A DNA stretch of 57,760 bases from Nitrospinota bacterium (lineage in GTDB: Bacteria > Nitrospinota > Nitrospinia > JACRGO01). A program made the translations under genes and the position numbers. This document shows, piece after piece, positions 27,609-37,791 of this stretch (positions within the stretch are counted from its first letter, which is position 1; the number at the start of each line of letters is the position of its first letter). The notes under the pieces were generated by a model. It searched no databases. It was given only the letters and a program-made list of their open reading frames with translations, and was not told the DNA's origin. Location: NCBI GenBank assembly GCA_016212295.1, contig JACRGO010000073.1:1-57760 (forward strand), given 5' to 3'.

Positions 27609-28378
27609 GGCTTTCCTGATTGCTTTTGCTCTTCCGCTTCCTGTCTTTCCCTGGACTTGTTGCGGGCCTCCACAAAGGGGTTCCGCGGCAGTTGTTTCAC
27701 TTCGTTGCTCAGCAGCCGGCCATATTTAATGGCGGCCTCCCGGGATAAGGATTCTTCAACTACGCCTCCCATGCCATAAATGCCTCCGGGGGTTTTACCC
27801 GATAGCGCGTCCCAATTTTTTTTGGAGTAACCTTCCTTTGAGGCAAGACAAGTTATCTTGAATTTCTTCACTTTCCTTTTTTCGATTTCTGTTTGCCTGA
27901 CATATTCAAGGACCACGTCAGGGAACATTTCCATATTCTGCAGCGACTCCATGAACGCCGAGATGGCGCTGTCCCTGAATGAGTAGCCCTCCATCACGAT
28001 ACCCGCCGGCTCCTCGGCCAACCGGTCCAGCCACATCTCGCCGGATGGAAGCCGCCGGTTGAGTATTTCATGGTAGAGCCTGGCCGGCTCTTTTTGGTTC
28101 TCCTTGAGTCCTGATATGGTCTTCACCATGGTCTCGAGCCTCTTTTGCATCTTCTCTGATTCCGCTACCTTGGACTCCACATATTTCAGGCTTTCAAGCT
28201 CCTTTTTGATCGCGGCTATCTGGTCCGTCAAGCCCGCGATTTTTTTTCCCTGCATGGAGGAGATGAACCCTGTCAGCCCCAGGGCCAGGACCACCAGCAG
28301 GATGGCCGCGCCGATCTCCATTTGCATATTGGCGCGGACCCTTTCCTTCCTGTAATCCAATAAGTTTATTTTAATCAT
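27605..28378 (-). CDS. pilN: type IV pilus assembly protein PilN
   Basis: MIKINLLDYRKERV start, TM, coiled coil, position between pilM and pilO. Confidence 0.92.
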   Translation of the reverse strand: MIKINLLDYRKERVRANMQMEIGAAILLVVLALGLTGFISSMQGKKIAGLTDQIAAIKKELESLKYVESKVAESEKMQKRLETMVKTISGLKENQKEPARLYHEILNRRLPSGEMWLDRLAEEPAGIVMEGYSFRDSAISAFMESLQNMEMFPDVVLEYVRQTEIEKRKVKKFKITCLASKEGYSKKNWDALSGKTPGGIYGMGGVVEESLSREAAIKYGRLLSNEVKQLPRNPFVEARNKSRERQEAEEQKQSGKP

Positions 28379-28389
28379 TGCTTGTCATT

Positions 28390-29469
28390 TCATTGCTTGT
28401 CATTGAACCTGCGGGAGGCCAGCCCGATGCTCACCGCCGCCATTGGACCGATGGTCTCCAGGTAATCGGAATCAAAATTCTTATAGTTGACCTTGATGTT
28501 TAAAAAGGGGTTCAGGATTTCGGTCTTTTTTTCCAGTTTTTCGGAAACCTGCCTGTCGAGGCCGGGCATTATGGCCGCCCCGCCGCTTAAAACAATGTTA
28601 TCCACCTCCCTGTTCCTGGCGGTGCTGAAAAATTCGAAGGACTTGAAAATCTCCTTGGTGATGTCGGCCAATGCGTTAATGACGATCGGGGCGACCTGGT
28701 TCTGGGTTATGCCTTCCACCTCTATCCCGAGTTTCAATTGTTCGGCGACCTCCGGGCCGACGTTCAGCTCTTTTTGAATGGCGCGGTTGAATGCGTCGGA
28801 CCCGATGGAAATGTCCCTGGTGAAGGCCGTGATTCCTCCTTCCACTATATTGATGTTCGTGGAGGAGGCCCCGATGTTCACGAGGGCGGTAACGGTCCTG
28901 GGATCGAATTCGCCGTTCAATTCAAAGCAATTTTCTATGGCGAAGACGTCCAGGTCGACCACTACGGGATATAAACCCGCGGATTTCAATACCTGGAGCC
29001 GCGATTCGATAACGTCTTTTTTTATGGCCGCCAGGATCACGTCCATTTGCCGCTCCCCCTCGCCTTGTGGGCCTTCCTCCGCCGAGTCAGCGCGCAGGAT
29101 AAAGGAGTCAACGTTGACCTCTTCTATGTCGTAAGGAATGTACTGTTCCGCTTCCGCCTTGATGGATTCAGCCAATTTTTCCTCGGCCATGACCGGGACG
29201 CTAATCTTCTTTATTATGACCGACTCGCCGGAAACCGAGGTAACCGCGTATTTGGTCTTGATTTTTTCACAAAGAAGCAATCGTTTGAGGGCGTCCGCGA
29301 CCCCCTCCACGTTTTCCACTACTCCGTCAACTATGAATTCCGGATTGATGGGCATAACGCCGAAGTTCATCAGCTCAAAGGAATTTTTTTTCTTTTTCAA
29401 TTGGGCCAGTTTTATGGAATGCGACCCAATATCAATCCCTATCACTTGTGTGTTCTTTGATAGAAACAT
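28390..29469 (-). CDS. pilM: type IV pilus assembly protein PilM
   Basis: VIGIDIGSHSIKLAQL actin-like ATPase; TALVNIGASSTNINIVEGG; VLSGGAAIMPGL. Confidence 0.95.
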   Translation of the reverse strand: MFLSKNTQVIGIDIGSHSIKLAQLKKKKNSFELMNFGVMPINPEFIVDGVVENVEGVADALKRLLLCEKIKTKYAVTSVSGESVIIKKISVPVMAEEKLAESIKAEAEQYIPYDIEEVNVDSFILRADSAEEGPQGEGERQMDVILAAIKKDVIESRLQVLKSAGLYPVVVDLDVFAIENCFELNGEFDPRTVTALVNIGASSTNINIVEGGITAFTRDISIGSDAFNRAIQKELNVGPEVAEQLKLGIEVEGITQNQVAPIVINALADITKEIFKSFEFFSTARNREVDNIVLSGGAAIMPGLDRQVSEKLEKKTEILNPFLNIKVNYKNFDSDYLETIGPMAAVSIGLASRRFNDKQ

Positions 29470-29544
29470 CGTCTTTTAAAAAAAATCGTAACTATTCAGC
29501 GAAATGTTATATAACCACGATAGTCGCCGTTAAATGCCTTTTTA

Positions 29545-29665
29545 CATCCCCCTCAATCCCCCTTTGTTAAGGGGGAATGAATGGGTTGTGCCGTCCATCG
29601 TGGTATATTTCCCATACATCGCCTGATTCCCCCTTGTAAAAGGGGGCCAGGGGGATGTAAAAAGG
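29545..29665. repeat. CCCCCTCAATCCCCCTTT foldback repeat
   Basis: acatccccctcaatccccctttgttaagggggaa...attcccccttgtaaaagggggccagggggatgt. Confidence 0.75.
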
Positions 29666-29869
29666 CCGAAGGCTCATTTAACTATAAAAATTCAGTTTTA
29701 AGAAAGACAAAAATAAAAACACACTGAATAGTTACAAAAAATCAACTGTTAACGGTTATAAAAAATAATCCCTGTTGTTGATAAATTTCCCTAAGTATAC
29801 CGGAAAATTATACCAATTATATATAAAAAATCAATAATTTTTTAATAATTTTAATAAATAAGCTACTAA

Positions 29870-30724
29870 TTAATCACCGTGTAGATCCTTAAAATCAAAG
29901 GAAGAGGCTATTCCGGCATACTCCAGCCCCTGCTCCACATGCCCCCTTTTACTGCTTCCACTGGAAAGTATCAGGCACTTTTCTCTGTACACCCGTACAG
30001 CCTCCTCCCTTTGCTCCAAGGTAAGTTTTCCCTCACTAAGCAATTTGGCCAGGGAGCGGACCCTGAACCGGTCCATCCCCCAGAATTTCCTGGAAAGCTG
30101 GTCCTCGTGTCCCCCACGCTTGATGGTTAGCTTTTCGTCTATATAATCCACCTCATAATCCTTGGCCACACGTAGCCACAGATCATAGTCCTCGCAGGCT
30201 GTAAGGGACTCATCAAACAGTCCCACCCTCTCAAACAATTCACGCCTTACAATAACCGAGGAGGGGCTTATCATGCAAAGTAAAAGGCATTTGGAAAAAA
30301 TCAGTCCACCGGACTTCTGGTGCTTTTTCATTGGATTCACGCGGACGCCCCTTCTAACCCATATCTCGTCCGTGTGTCCAAGAAAAATATCGGGAAGAGA
30401 TTCCATACGCTCCACTTGGCGTTGAATCTTCCTCTTGTCCCAAAGGTCGTCGGAGTCCAGGAAGGCGATATACCCGCCTTCTGTCTCCATGATTCCACGG
30501 TTCCTTGCAGCGGAAACCCCTCTCTGTTCCTGCCTGATCAACCGGTAGGAGCCTTTGAACGCGCCAAGGAATTCTTCCTGGTCCTCAGTGGAGCCGTCGT
30601 CTATGATCAAGACCTCCAGATTGGAATACGTCTGCTGAAGGACCGACTCAACCGCCTCTTTAAGAAAGGCGGCCCTGTTGTGCGTGGGGATTATAACGGA
30701 GACCTTTGGACTGGCGGAGGACAT
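29870..30724 (-). CDS. family 2 glycosyltransferase
   Basis: KVSVIIPTHNRAAFLKEAVESVLQQTYSNLEVLIIDDGSTED; AFLDSDDLW. Confidence 0.95.
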   Translation of the reverse strand: MSSASPKVSVIIPTHNRAAFLKEAVESVLQQTYSNLEVLIIDDGSTEDQEEFLGAFKGSYRLIRQEQRGVSAARNRGIMETEGGYIAFLDSDDLWDKRKIQRQVERMESLPDIFLGHTDEIWVRRGVRVNPMKKHQKSGGLIFSKCLLLCMISPSSVIVRRELFERVGLFDESLTACEDYDLWLRVAKDYEVDYIDEKLTIKRGGHEDQLSRKFWGMDRFRVRSLAKLLSEGKLTLEQREEAVRVYREKCLILSSGSSKRGHVEQGLEYAGIASSFDFKDLHGD

Positions 30725-30804
30725 GGGGCAATCTTATCAAAATTCGGCCGGAGAGAAAAGGTTGTTGGGAAAGCAAACTGCAATTATAAATTACGAATTA
30801 CGAA

Positions 30805-31112
30805 TTACGAATTGGCATATTGGTGTCCTTTTGTGGTTTTCTGAATAGATGCGATAATGCGACAGAGTTCTTCGGCATCGGCGTGGATGCTCTCGAATTC
30901 GGATTGAGTCAGGTAATTGGTATCCTTTAGGAGGCGGAGCCAGTAGGAAGTTTCACGGGCTTCTTTGTAGGCGATGGACATTTTTGAAACAAAGTCGGCG
31001 CGAGATTGTCCACCGATGGCCTCTTCAACGTTCGCACCGATGCTTGTTCCGCACCGCGAACGCATAGCTCTTGGCCTGAATAACATTATCAGCCTTCACC
31101 CCATTTCCTCCC
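30805..31112 (-). pseudogene. four helix bundle protein (23S rRNA IVP family) remnant with internal deletion
   Basis: CGTSIGANVEEAIGGQSRADFVSKMSIAYKEARETSYWLRLL is typical of the family; the upstream DNA still encodes NVIQAKSYAFAV in another frame, so helix-1/2 sequence is missing. Confidence 0.65.
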
Positions 31113-31275
31113 AACTATTCGTAATTCGTAATTTTTAATTCCTAATTGCTTCCAGCACTTCCGGCATTCTCATTCTTCTCCAGTTGGTCCTGGCTTGGTG
31201 TTTGGTTTGGTATTATAATATCACCAAACGTATTGATACACGGAAAATTTATTTTGGTCGCGGCCCTATCTCGCT

Positions 31276-32064
31276 ATGAAAAACAAAAAAACTCTTGAGG
31301 ATTTGATAGCCCTGGCGGCCAGGCTGCGCGGGGACAAGGGGTGCCAGTGGGACAAGGAGCAGACCAGGGAATCCATCAAGCCATATCTTGTCGAGGAGAC
31401 GTACGAGGTCCTGGAGGCCATTGACCACAAGGACCCTGAGAAGATAAAAGAAGAACTGGGCGACCTCCTCTTTCAGATCATTTTCCACGCCAGGATATCG
31501 GAAGAACGAGGGGAGTTTGGAATTTACGACGTCATCGGCGGCATCTGCTCCAAGCTGGTGCGTAGGCACCCGCACGTATTTGAGGACGCCAAGGTCAAGG
31601 GCACAAAGGATATCCTTCGCCAATGGGAGGAAATCAAGCGCTCCGAGAGGGAAGACAAACATAAAAATAAGGCCCTGCATGGGGTCCCTCCCCATCTCCC
31701 TGGACTGGTCCGCGCCCAAAGGCTGCAGGAAAAAGCGGCCAGGGCCGGGTTTAACTGGGATGACGCCAACGAAATCCTCGCTAAAATCCAGGAGGAAATG
31801 GAGGAACTCCTGAAGGCGCTGAATCAGGGAGACCCCGCCGCCATCCAGAACGAAATAGGCGACCTCCTGTTCGCGGTTGTAAACTTTTCCAGGTTCATGG
31901 GGGTCCACGCGGAGGAGGCCCTTAAGACAACCATAAAGCGCTTCATATCCAGGTTCGAGTACATGGAAGAGAAGATTATAAGCGGCGGAAGGGAACTCAA
32001 GAACGTCTCCCTGAAGGAGATGGACCGCTATTGGGACGAGGCCAAGGAGATAGAACGTGGATAG
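31276..32064 (+). CDS. mazG: nucleoside triphosphate pyrophosphohydrolase MazG
   Basis: LIALAARLRGDKGCQWDKEQTRESIKPYLVEETYEVLEAIDHKD...EELGDLLFQIIFHARI; tandem MazG domains. Confidence 0.96.
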   Translation: MKNKKTLEDLIALAARLRGDKGCQWDKEQTRESIKPYLVEETYEVLEAIDHKDPEKIKEELGDLLFQIIFHARISEERGEFGIYDVIGGICSKLVRRHPHVFEDAKVKGTKDILRQWEEIKRSEREDKHKNKALHGVPPHLPGLVRAQRLQEKAARAGFNWDDANEILAKIQEEMEELLKALNQGDPAAIQNEIGDLLFAVVNFSRFMGVHAEEALKTTIKRFISRFEYMEEKIISGGRELKNVSLKEMDRYWDEAKEIERG

Positions 32065-32116
32065 CGATGGCGGCGCGGAGCGGCTTGGCCGAGGCCAATT
32101 TGTTTTATGAAACTCT

Positions 32117-32317
32117 AGCCAAAAATATTTGAAATTTTCAAAAAAGGCGCAATGTTTTTTCACGGTTGGAGATACTTGCTCGCCTATTCCGAAAATTTAT
32201 CTCTTTTTGCCATAAAACGTTTCACTTTTTGCCGCCTTTTTGAAATTTCAAATATTTTTGGCTCATTGCCGAAATGAAATGTGCGCGATAAATTCTCAGA
32301 ATAGGCGAGTAAGTATC
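32117..32317. repeat. interleaved pair of inverted repeats (A-B-A'-B')
   Basis: A 32117-32149 / A' 32233-32263; B 32171-32201 / B' 32287-32317. Confidence 0.75.
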
Positions 32318-32319
32318 CA

Positions 32320-32460
32320 AATCTCAATTGTCAAATAACAAATAAACCCCAATAACCAAAATTACAAATGACAAACAAGGGAATGGAATTGTTTTGGACA
32401 TTCGGTAATTGCAATTTGTAATTTATTTGTAATTTGCTATTTGTCATTTGGGATTTTTTT
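32320..32460. repeat. dispersed AT-rich foldback repeat, copy 5
   Basis: aaatctcaattgtcaaataacaaataaaccccaataaccaaaattacaaatgacaaacaagg...ttatttgtaatttgctatttgtcatttggg. Confidence 0.8.
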
Positions 32461-32527
32461 TCACTTTTGCTTGCGGCGAAGCCGCGCAATGTCATCCGTG
32501 TTCCACTAAAAATAGAATCCCAACGCC

Positions 32528-33475
32528 ATGAAACCAGAACTTGGCTTCATCTATTCCGAAAAATACCTCCTGCACGAAACCGGCAACCACCCCGAAAATA
32601 AAGGCCGCCTGACCGCCATACTGGAAGCGGTGGAAAAGAGCGGCCTGAGCCCAAGACTGCTCCGGATCGACCCGGTCCCCGCCACGGAGGAACAGATCGC
32701 CCTGATCCACGGCAAGGACTATATCCGTTCAGTCGAACGGGCGTGGGATGAAGGGCATAGGCGGCTCGACCCTGACACTGTCATCTGCCGGGAATCCTTT
32801 TCCGTTGCCCTTCTCGCGGCGGGCGCGGCTATTGGCGCGGTTGACATGGTCCTGAATGGCGATATTAAAAGGGCCTTCTGCGCGGTGCGGCCTCCAGGGC
32901 ATCACGCTGAACGTGGCCGCGCCATGGGGTTCTGTCTATTCAACAACGCGGCCATTGGCGCTGAATACGCACTCAGGTCGCGCGGACTCAAAAAAGTCTT
33001 CATCCTGGATTGGGACATCCACCACGGAAACGGGACCCAAAATTCCTTCTACCACAGAGGCGACGTCTATTACGCCAGCATCCACCAATGGCCGAATTAT
33101 CCAGGCACCGGCCTAGCGGAAGAGACCGGGGAAGGCGAGGGCCTTGGAGCGAACCGCAACCTTCCAGTAAACCCTTTCCAAGGCGATGACGCCTATCTGG
33201 ATATTTTCAGGGAATCAGTCATACCGGAAATCCTACGGTTTTCCCCGGAGTTGGTGGTGATTTCCGCGGGATTCGACGCGCATCAATCAGATTTCCTTGC
33301 CTCCATGAACGTTTCCACTGAGGGTTTTGGGAGGATGACGGAGATGGTGGCGGAGGCTGCTGACAAGGTGTGCGGCGGGCGTATAGTATCAGTGCTGGAA
33401 GGGGGATACCATTTGAAGGCGCTTGGGGACTCCGTGGCCGTTCATCTGGAAAAGATGATGGGTAAGGAAAGGTGA
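32528..33475 (+). CDS. histone deacetylase family protein
   Basis: RPPGHHAERGRAMGFCLFNNAAIGAEYAL, LDWDIHHGNGTQNSFY, VISAGFDAH. Confidence 0.96.
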   Translation: MKPELGFIYSEKYLLHETGNHPENKGRLTAILEAVEKSGLSPRLLRIDPVPATEEQIALIHGKDYIRSVERAWDEGHRRLDPDTVICRESFSVALLAAGAAIGAVDMVLNGDIKRAFCAVRPPGHHAERGRAMGFCLFNNAAIGAEYALRSRGLKKVFILDWDIHHGNGTQNSFYHRGDVYYASIHQWPNYPGTGLAEETGEGEGLGANRNLPVNPFQGDDAYLDIFRESVIPEILRFSPELVVISAGFDAHQSDFLASMNVSTEGFGRMTEMVAEAADKVCGGRIVSVLEGGYHLKALGDSVAVHLEKMMGKER

Positions 33476-33615
33476 AAGGAAGGCGAAGGGCGAAGAGGCG
33501 GAAGACTGAAGGCGGAGGCCAGAGGACGGAAGGCAATTGTCGATTGTCAATTGTAAATGGTCAACTACTAACCCCTAACCGCTATCCGCTAACCCCTAAT
33601 CGCTATCCGCTGCTA

Positions 33616-36204
33616 TCAGGCATTTACCAGCGAGGCGCCGCAGCACTTCTTGTACTTCTTTCCGCTTCCGCACGGGCATGGGTCGTTCCTGCCGACCTTT
33701 GGGGCTTCCCGCTTCACGGTGTGCGGCTCAGGGGCGCCGCCTCCCTCGAATTCTCCCCTGTGCTCAATCATCCTGGCCGGCTTTCTTGGGGCCTCCCTCA
33801 CCCGGATTTCCTCCGGGGTGGAGATATGAACGTGGAAGATGGTCTGTGTAATAGTCTCCTTGGCGCGGGCCACCATATCGCTGAACAGGTCGAACCCTTC
33901 CTTCTTATATTCATTGAGTGGGTTTTTCTGGGCGTAGCCCCTCAGTCCCACGGACTCCTTAAGGTGGTCCATTGTGAGGAGATGGTCCTTCCACTGCGAA
34001 TCAATGGTCTGCAGCATGACGTTCGTAAGGAGCATGTCCGTGATCTCCTTGGGAATATTGCTCATCCGCTCCTCAAAGGACCTTTGAATTATTCCGTGGA
34101 GTTTTTCCTTCAGCCCTTCCCTGTCCACGCCGGCGATGTCCGCCGCGTCACTCCCGTCAAGCCTCGAAATTTTGCCAGCCCCCACGTCGATCTTGAGGTG
34201 GAGGTTGAAGAGCCGCAGGAGCGCCTCTTCCAGGCCGCGAAGGTCCCACTCCTCCGCGTATAATTTGGGGTCCACGTAGGCGTCGATGTTCTCCTCCAAT
34301 ACGTCGTCCACCATCTCCATGAGGGTGTTCTTGAGGCTTTCCCCGGTTAGGATCTGGCGTCTGAGGTCGTACACAACCGTCCTCTGCTTGTTCATGACGT
34401 CATCATATTCCAGGAGATGCTTCCGCATGTCGAAGTTGTGGGCCTCCACCTTCTTTTGCGCGTTCTCAACGGCCCTGGTGATGAACTTGTGCTCAATGGG
34501 CTCTCCCTCTTCCATGCCCAGTTTTTCCATGATCCCGGAGATCCTTTCGGAGCCGAAGATCCTCAGGAGGTCGTCCTCAAGCGAGAGATAGAACCTTGAT
34601 GAGCCAGGGTCGCCTTGCCTGCCGGAGCGGCCCCGCAACTGGTTGTCGATCCGCCTGCTTTCGTGCCGCTCGGTGCCTATGATGTGGAGTCCGCCGAGGT
34701 CCGGCACGCCCTCCTCCAGCACTATGTCCGTTCCCCTCCCCGCCATGTTGGTGGCGATGGTGACGCCCGCCTTTCTTCCGGCCTTTGCCACTATCTCCGC
34801 CTCGCGCTCGTGGTGCTTGGCGTTCAAGACATTGTGCGGCACCCCTTTTTTCTTCAGCAGGGCGCTCAACCTTTCCGACTTCTCGATGGAGATGGTCCCG
34901 ACCAGCACGGGCTGGCCTTTCTTGTGGAGTTCCTGTATCTCGTCCGCCGCGGCGTTGAATTTTTCCCGCACCGTGCGGTAGATCACGTCGGAAAATTCCT
35001 TGCGTATCATTGGCCTGTTTGGAGGAATGACCAGCACCTCCAGCTTGTAGATGGCGGAGAATTCAGCGGCCTCGGTGTCGGCGGTGCCGGTCATCCCGGC
35101 CAGTTTTTTATATAGCCGGAAATAATTCTGGAAGGTGATGGTTGCCAGGGTCTGGTTCTCGCTCTCGATCTTCACGTCCTCCTTTGCCTCAAGAGCTTGG
35201 TGAAGGCCGTCGCTGTACCTTCTCCCGGGCATGAGCCTTCCCGTGAATTCATCCACTATCAGCACCTCGTCCTCCTTGACCACGTAGTCAACGTCCCTCT
35301 TGAAAATCTTGTGCGCCTTGAGGGCCTGGTTCACGTGGTGCAGGAGTTCGATGTTGCTGGGATCATAAAGATTTTCCACCGGGATGGCCTTTTCCACCTT
35401 GGCCACGCCCTCCTCGGTGAGAAACACCGTGCGGGTCTTCTCCTCGATCTGATAGTCCTCCTTGTTCAACCTGGGGATGATTTTGTTGATCATGTAATAC
35501 TTGTCGGTTGAGTCCTCGGAAGGCCCTGAGATTATAAGCGGGGTCCTTGCCTCGTCGATGAGTATGCTGTCCACCTCATCCACTATGGCGTAGTTGAGTT
35601 CCCTCTGGACATAGTCCTTGAAGGAGTATTTCATGTTGTCGCGCAGGTAGTCGAAGCCGTACTCGTTATTGGTCCCGTAGGTGATGTCCGACCCGTACGC
35701 CTGCTGGCGCTCGGAGTCGTTCATTCCGTGCTGGATGACTCCAACGGACAGGCCCAGGAATTTGTAAACGGCGCCCATCCATTCGCTGTCGCGCCTGGCG
35801 AGGTAGTCGTTGACCGTCACCACATGCACCCCTTTCCCGGCCAGGGAGTTAAGGTACACGGGAAGGGTGGCCACAAGGGTCTTCCCCTCCCCGGTCTTCA
35901 TCTCCGCTATCTTCCCCTCGTGGAGGACCACTCCCCCTATGAGTTGGACGTCGAAATGCCGCATGTTCAGGGTCCTTCTGGCCGCCTCCCTCACAACAGC
36001 GAAGGTCTCAGGAAGCATTTCCTCCAGGGTCGCGCCTCTTTCTATTTTGCCCTTGAACTCAACGGTTTTTTGCCTTAAATCATCGTCGGAGAGGCTCCGG
36101 GTCTGTTCCTCCAAGGAGTTGATCTGGACAACGTAGGGCTGGAGCCTCTTCAATTCACGGTCGTTTCTGGTCCCGAATATTTTTTTGAATATATGGTTGA
36201 TCAT
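33616..36204 (-). CDS. secA: preprotein translocase subunit SecA
   Basis: [52 protein letters not shown]-terminal zinc motif [17 protein letters not shown]. Confidence 0.99.
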   Translation of the reverse strand: MINHIFKKIFGTRNDRELKRLQPYVVQINSLEEQTRSLSDDDLRQKTVEFKGKIERGATLEEMLPETFAVVREAARRTLNMRHFDVQLIGGVVLHEGKIAEMKTGEGKTLVATLPVYLNSLAGKGVHVVTVNDYLARRDSEWMGAVYKFLGLSVGVIQHGMNDSERQQAYGSDITYGTNNEYGFDYLRDNMKYSFKDYVQRELNYAIVDEVDSILIDEARTPLIISGPSEDSTDKYYMINKIIPRLNKEDYQIEEKTRTVFLTEEGVAKVEKAIPVENLYDPSNIELLHHVNQALKAHKIFKRDVDYVVKEDEVLIVDEFTGRLMPGRRYSDGLHQALEAKEDVKIESENQTLATITFQNYFRLYKKLAGMTGTADTEAAEFSAIYKLEVLVIPPNRPMIRKEFSDVIYRTVREKFNAAADEIQELHKKGQPVLVGTISIEKSERLSALLKKKGVPHNVLNAKHHEREAEIVAKAGRKAGVTIATNMAGRGTDIVLEEGVPDLGGLHIIGTERHESRRIDNQLRGRSGRQGDPGSSRFYLSLEDDLLRIFGSERISGIMEKLGMEEGEPIEHKFITRAVENAQKKVEAHNFDMRKHLLEYDDVMNKQRTVVYDLRRQILTGESLKNTLMEMVDDVLEENIDAYVDPKLYAEEWDLRGLEEALLRLFNLHLKIDVGAGKISRLDGSDAADIAGVDREGLKEKLHGIIQRSFEERMSNIPKEITDMLLTNVMLQTIDSQWKDHLLTMDHLKESVGLRGYAQKNPLNEYKKEGFDLFSDMVARAKETITQTIFHVHISTPEEIRVREAPRKPARMIEHRGEFEGGGAPEPHTVKREAPKVGRNDPCPCGSGKKYKKCCGASLVNA

Positions 36205-36234
36205 GGATGCCTGCGCCTTTTTAAAGAATTGAAC

Positions 36235-36394
36235 TTAACGCCCTTCGGGCGGACTTTAAAGAATTGACATCCCCCTAGCCCCCTTTTTTAAGGGGGAATA
36301 TCTCAAAAATTCCCCCCTGGCAAGGGGGGATCAAGGGGGGTGTGCTTCATGTATCTATTTGATTTTAAAAGATTAAAAATGGAAATTCCTATAC
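36235..36394. repeat. mosaic repeat unit TTAACGCCCTTCGGGCGG...ATGGAAATTCCTATAC
   Basis: Ends shared with 42403-42611 (inverted) and, more diverged, 9059-9240; contains ATCCCCC-type palindromes. Confidence 0.65.
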
Positions 36395-36540
36395 GTTTTA
36401 AATATTTTTTTTACTGCTATTGGGAAAATAATCGCTGCTCAAAAAGTTGCGTGTTACGTGTTGCGGGGCGTCTTTTCAACCCGCGACTCGCAACCCGCAA
36501 CAAGTTGGTAATCAAAAATATTTTACGATAGCCGTTTAAT

Positions 36541-36580
36541 AAAAAAAAACCCCAGCGGTAAAATTCCATTCCGCCGGGGT
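36541..36580 (-). terminator. Rho-independent terminator for the M23 peptidase gene
   Basis: CCCCAGCGG...CCGCCGGGG hairpin with a T-tract on the minus strand (A9 on plus). Confidence 0.7.
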
Positions 36581-36644
36581 ATATACCCTTATATTTTATT
36601 ATAATGGAAAATTCTTTTAAAAAAAACCGGTTCCAATCCGGTCC

Positions 36645-37586
36645 TTATAACTCGCCGGTGCCCTCTTCGAAGATGTACCGCATAGGATTAACCGGGACCC
36701 CGTTCAACATGACTTCATAATGGCTGTGAGGTCCGGTGCTCCTTCCGGTGTTCCCGACCTCGGCTATGACCTGTCCCCTTTTCACCCTGTCGCCCACCTT
36801 CACGAAATGCTTGGAATTATGCCCGTACCTGGTCCTGACCCCATAGCCGTGGTCTATTTCCACCATCTTGCCGAAACTGCTGTCCCTGTCCGAGCTGACC
36901 ACGACTCCGTTGGCCGTTGCCACTACCGGCGAACCCACGCGGGTGGCGATATCGACCCCGGCATGGAGTTCCCTTAGCCCGGTAAAGGGGGAACTGCGAT
37001 ACCCGAAGGTGGAAGTTACCCATCCCCTTGCGGGCCAGATGGAAGGCGTTGAGGTAAGCAGTGAGGATTGGTTTTTAAAGAATTCGTCAAGTTCCAGGAA
37101 GCTCATTTCCTGCAGCTCGGAGCGGACCCGCAGATTTTTTAGGTCCTCATGTATACGCGAGCTGAGGGCGCTGTTGGGAGAATCCAGGGAGCCTTCCTCA
37201 TCAATGCGCTCCTCGGAACCACCGATGCCAAGCCCTCCCCCGCCTTGTTGGCCCTTGGGAAGGTCCAGGGCGGTGATGACCCGGAGTTTTCTGTCGAACT
37301 TTTCCAGGCGGACCATTTGGGACTCGAAGTCCTGTATTTTCCTGGAAAACTTATGGAGTTGGACTTGCTGGTCCTGGTTTTCCTTTCTTAGCGAGTCCAG
37401 TTCAACCACTTCCCGGCTGATTTCAAAATAGCGATTATAAAAATAGTATGACGCTACGAAAAAAATAACGGAAGAGACCAGGACAAAGGAAAGCAGGAAC
37501 TTAACAACTTTTTTGTGAAGTTGAAATCGCCGGGGATTAGCCGAGGTATTGGAAAAAATTAAAAGATTGTAGTAATTGTTCGCCAT
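36645..37586 (-). CDS. M23 family metallopeptidase with coiled coil
   Basis: FTGLRELHAGVDIATRVGSPVVATANGVVV, GYGVRTRYGHNSKHFVKVGDRVKRGQVIAEVGNTGRSTGPHSHYEV. Confidence 0.95.
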   Translation of the reverse strand: MANNYYNLLIFSNTSANPRRFQLHKKVVKFLLSFVLVSSVIFFVASYYFYNRYFEISREVVELDSLRKENQDQQVQLHKFSRKIQDFESQMVRLEKFDRKLRVITALDLPKGQQGGGGLGIGGSEERIDEEGSLDSPNSALSSRIHEDLKNLRVRSELQEMSFLELDEFFKNQSSLLTSTPSIWPARGWVTSTFGYRSSPFTGLRELHAGVDIATRVGSPVVATANGVVVSSDRDSSFGKMVEIDHGYGVRTRYGHNSKHFVKVGDRVKRGQVIAEVGNTGRSTGPHSHYEVMLNGVPVNPMRYIFEEGTGEL

Positions 37587-37791
37587 TCGGAATTTGAACC
37601 TTAGGAAACATTACTCCAAAAAGAATGAAAAAGCCGTACATACTGGGGGTTTACTTTATAGAATTTTGCCCTTTTTGTCAAGTAAATTTTAAAAATTAAA
37701 ATTACTTTTCCTTGGAAATCCGTGTCATCAGCGTTATCCTCTGCCGGTTGCATAGCCCAGACGGGACTATGGAGCCGGCAAGGATTTTTTT

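Noticed and set aside
31249-32163. 304-aa minus-strand ORF
   Set aside because: Antisense to mazG, which has clear conserved motifs
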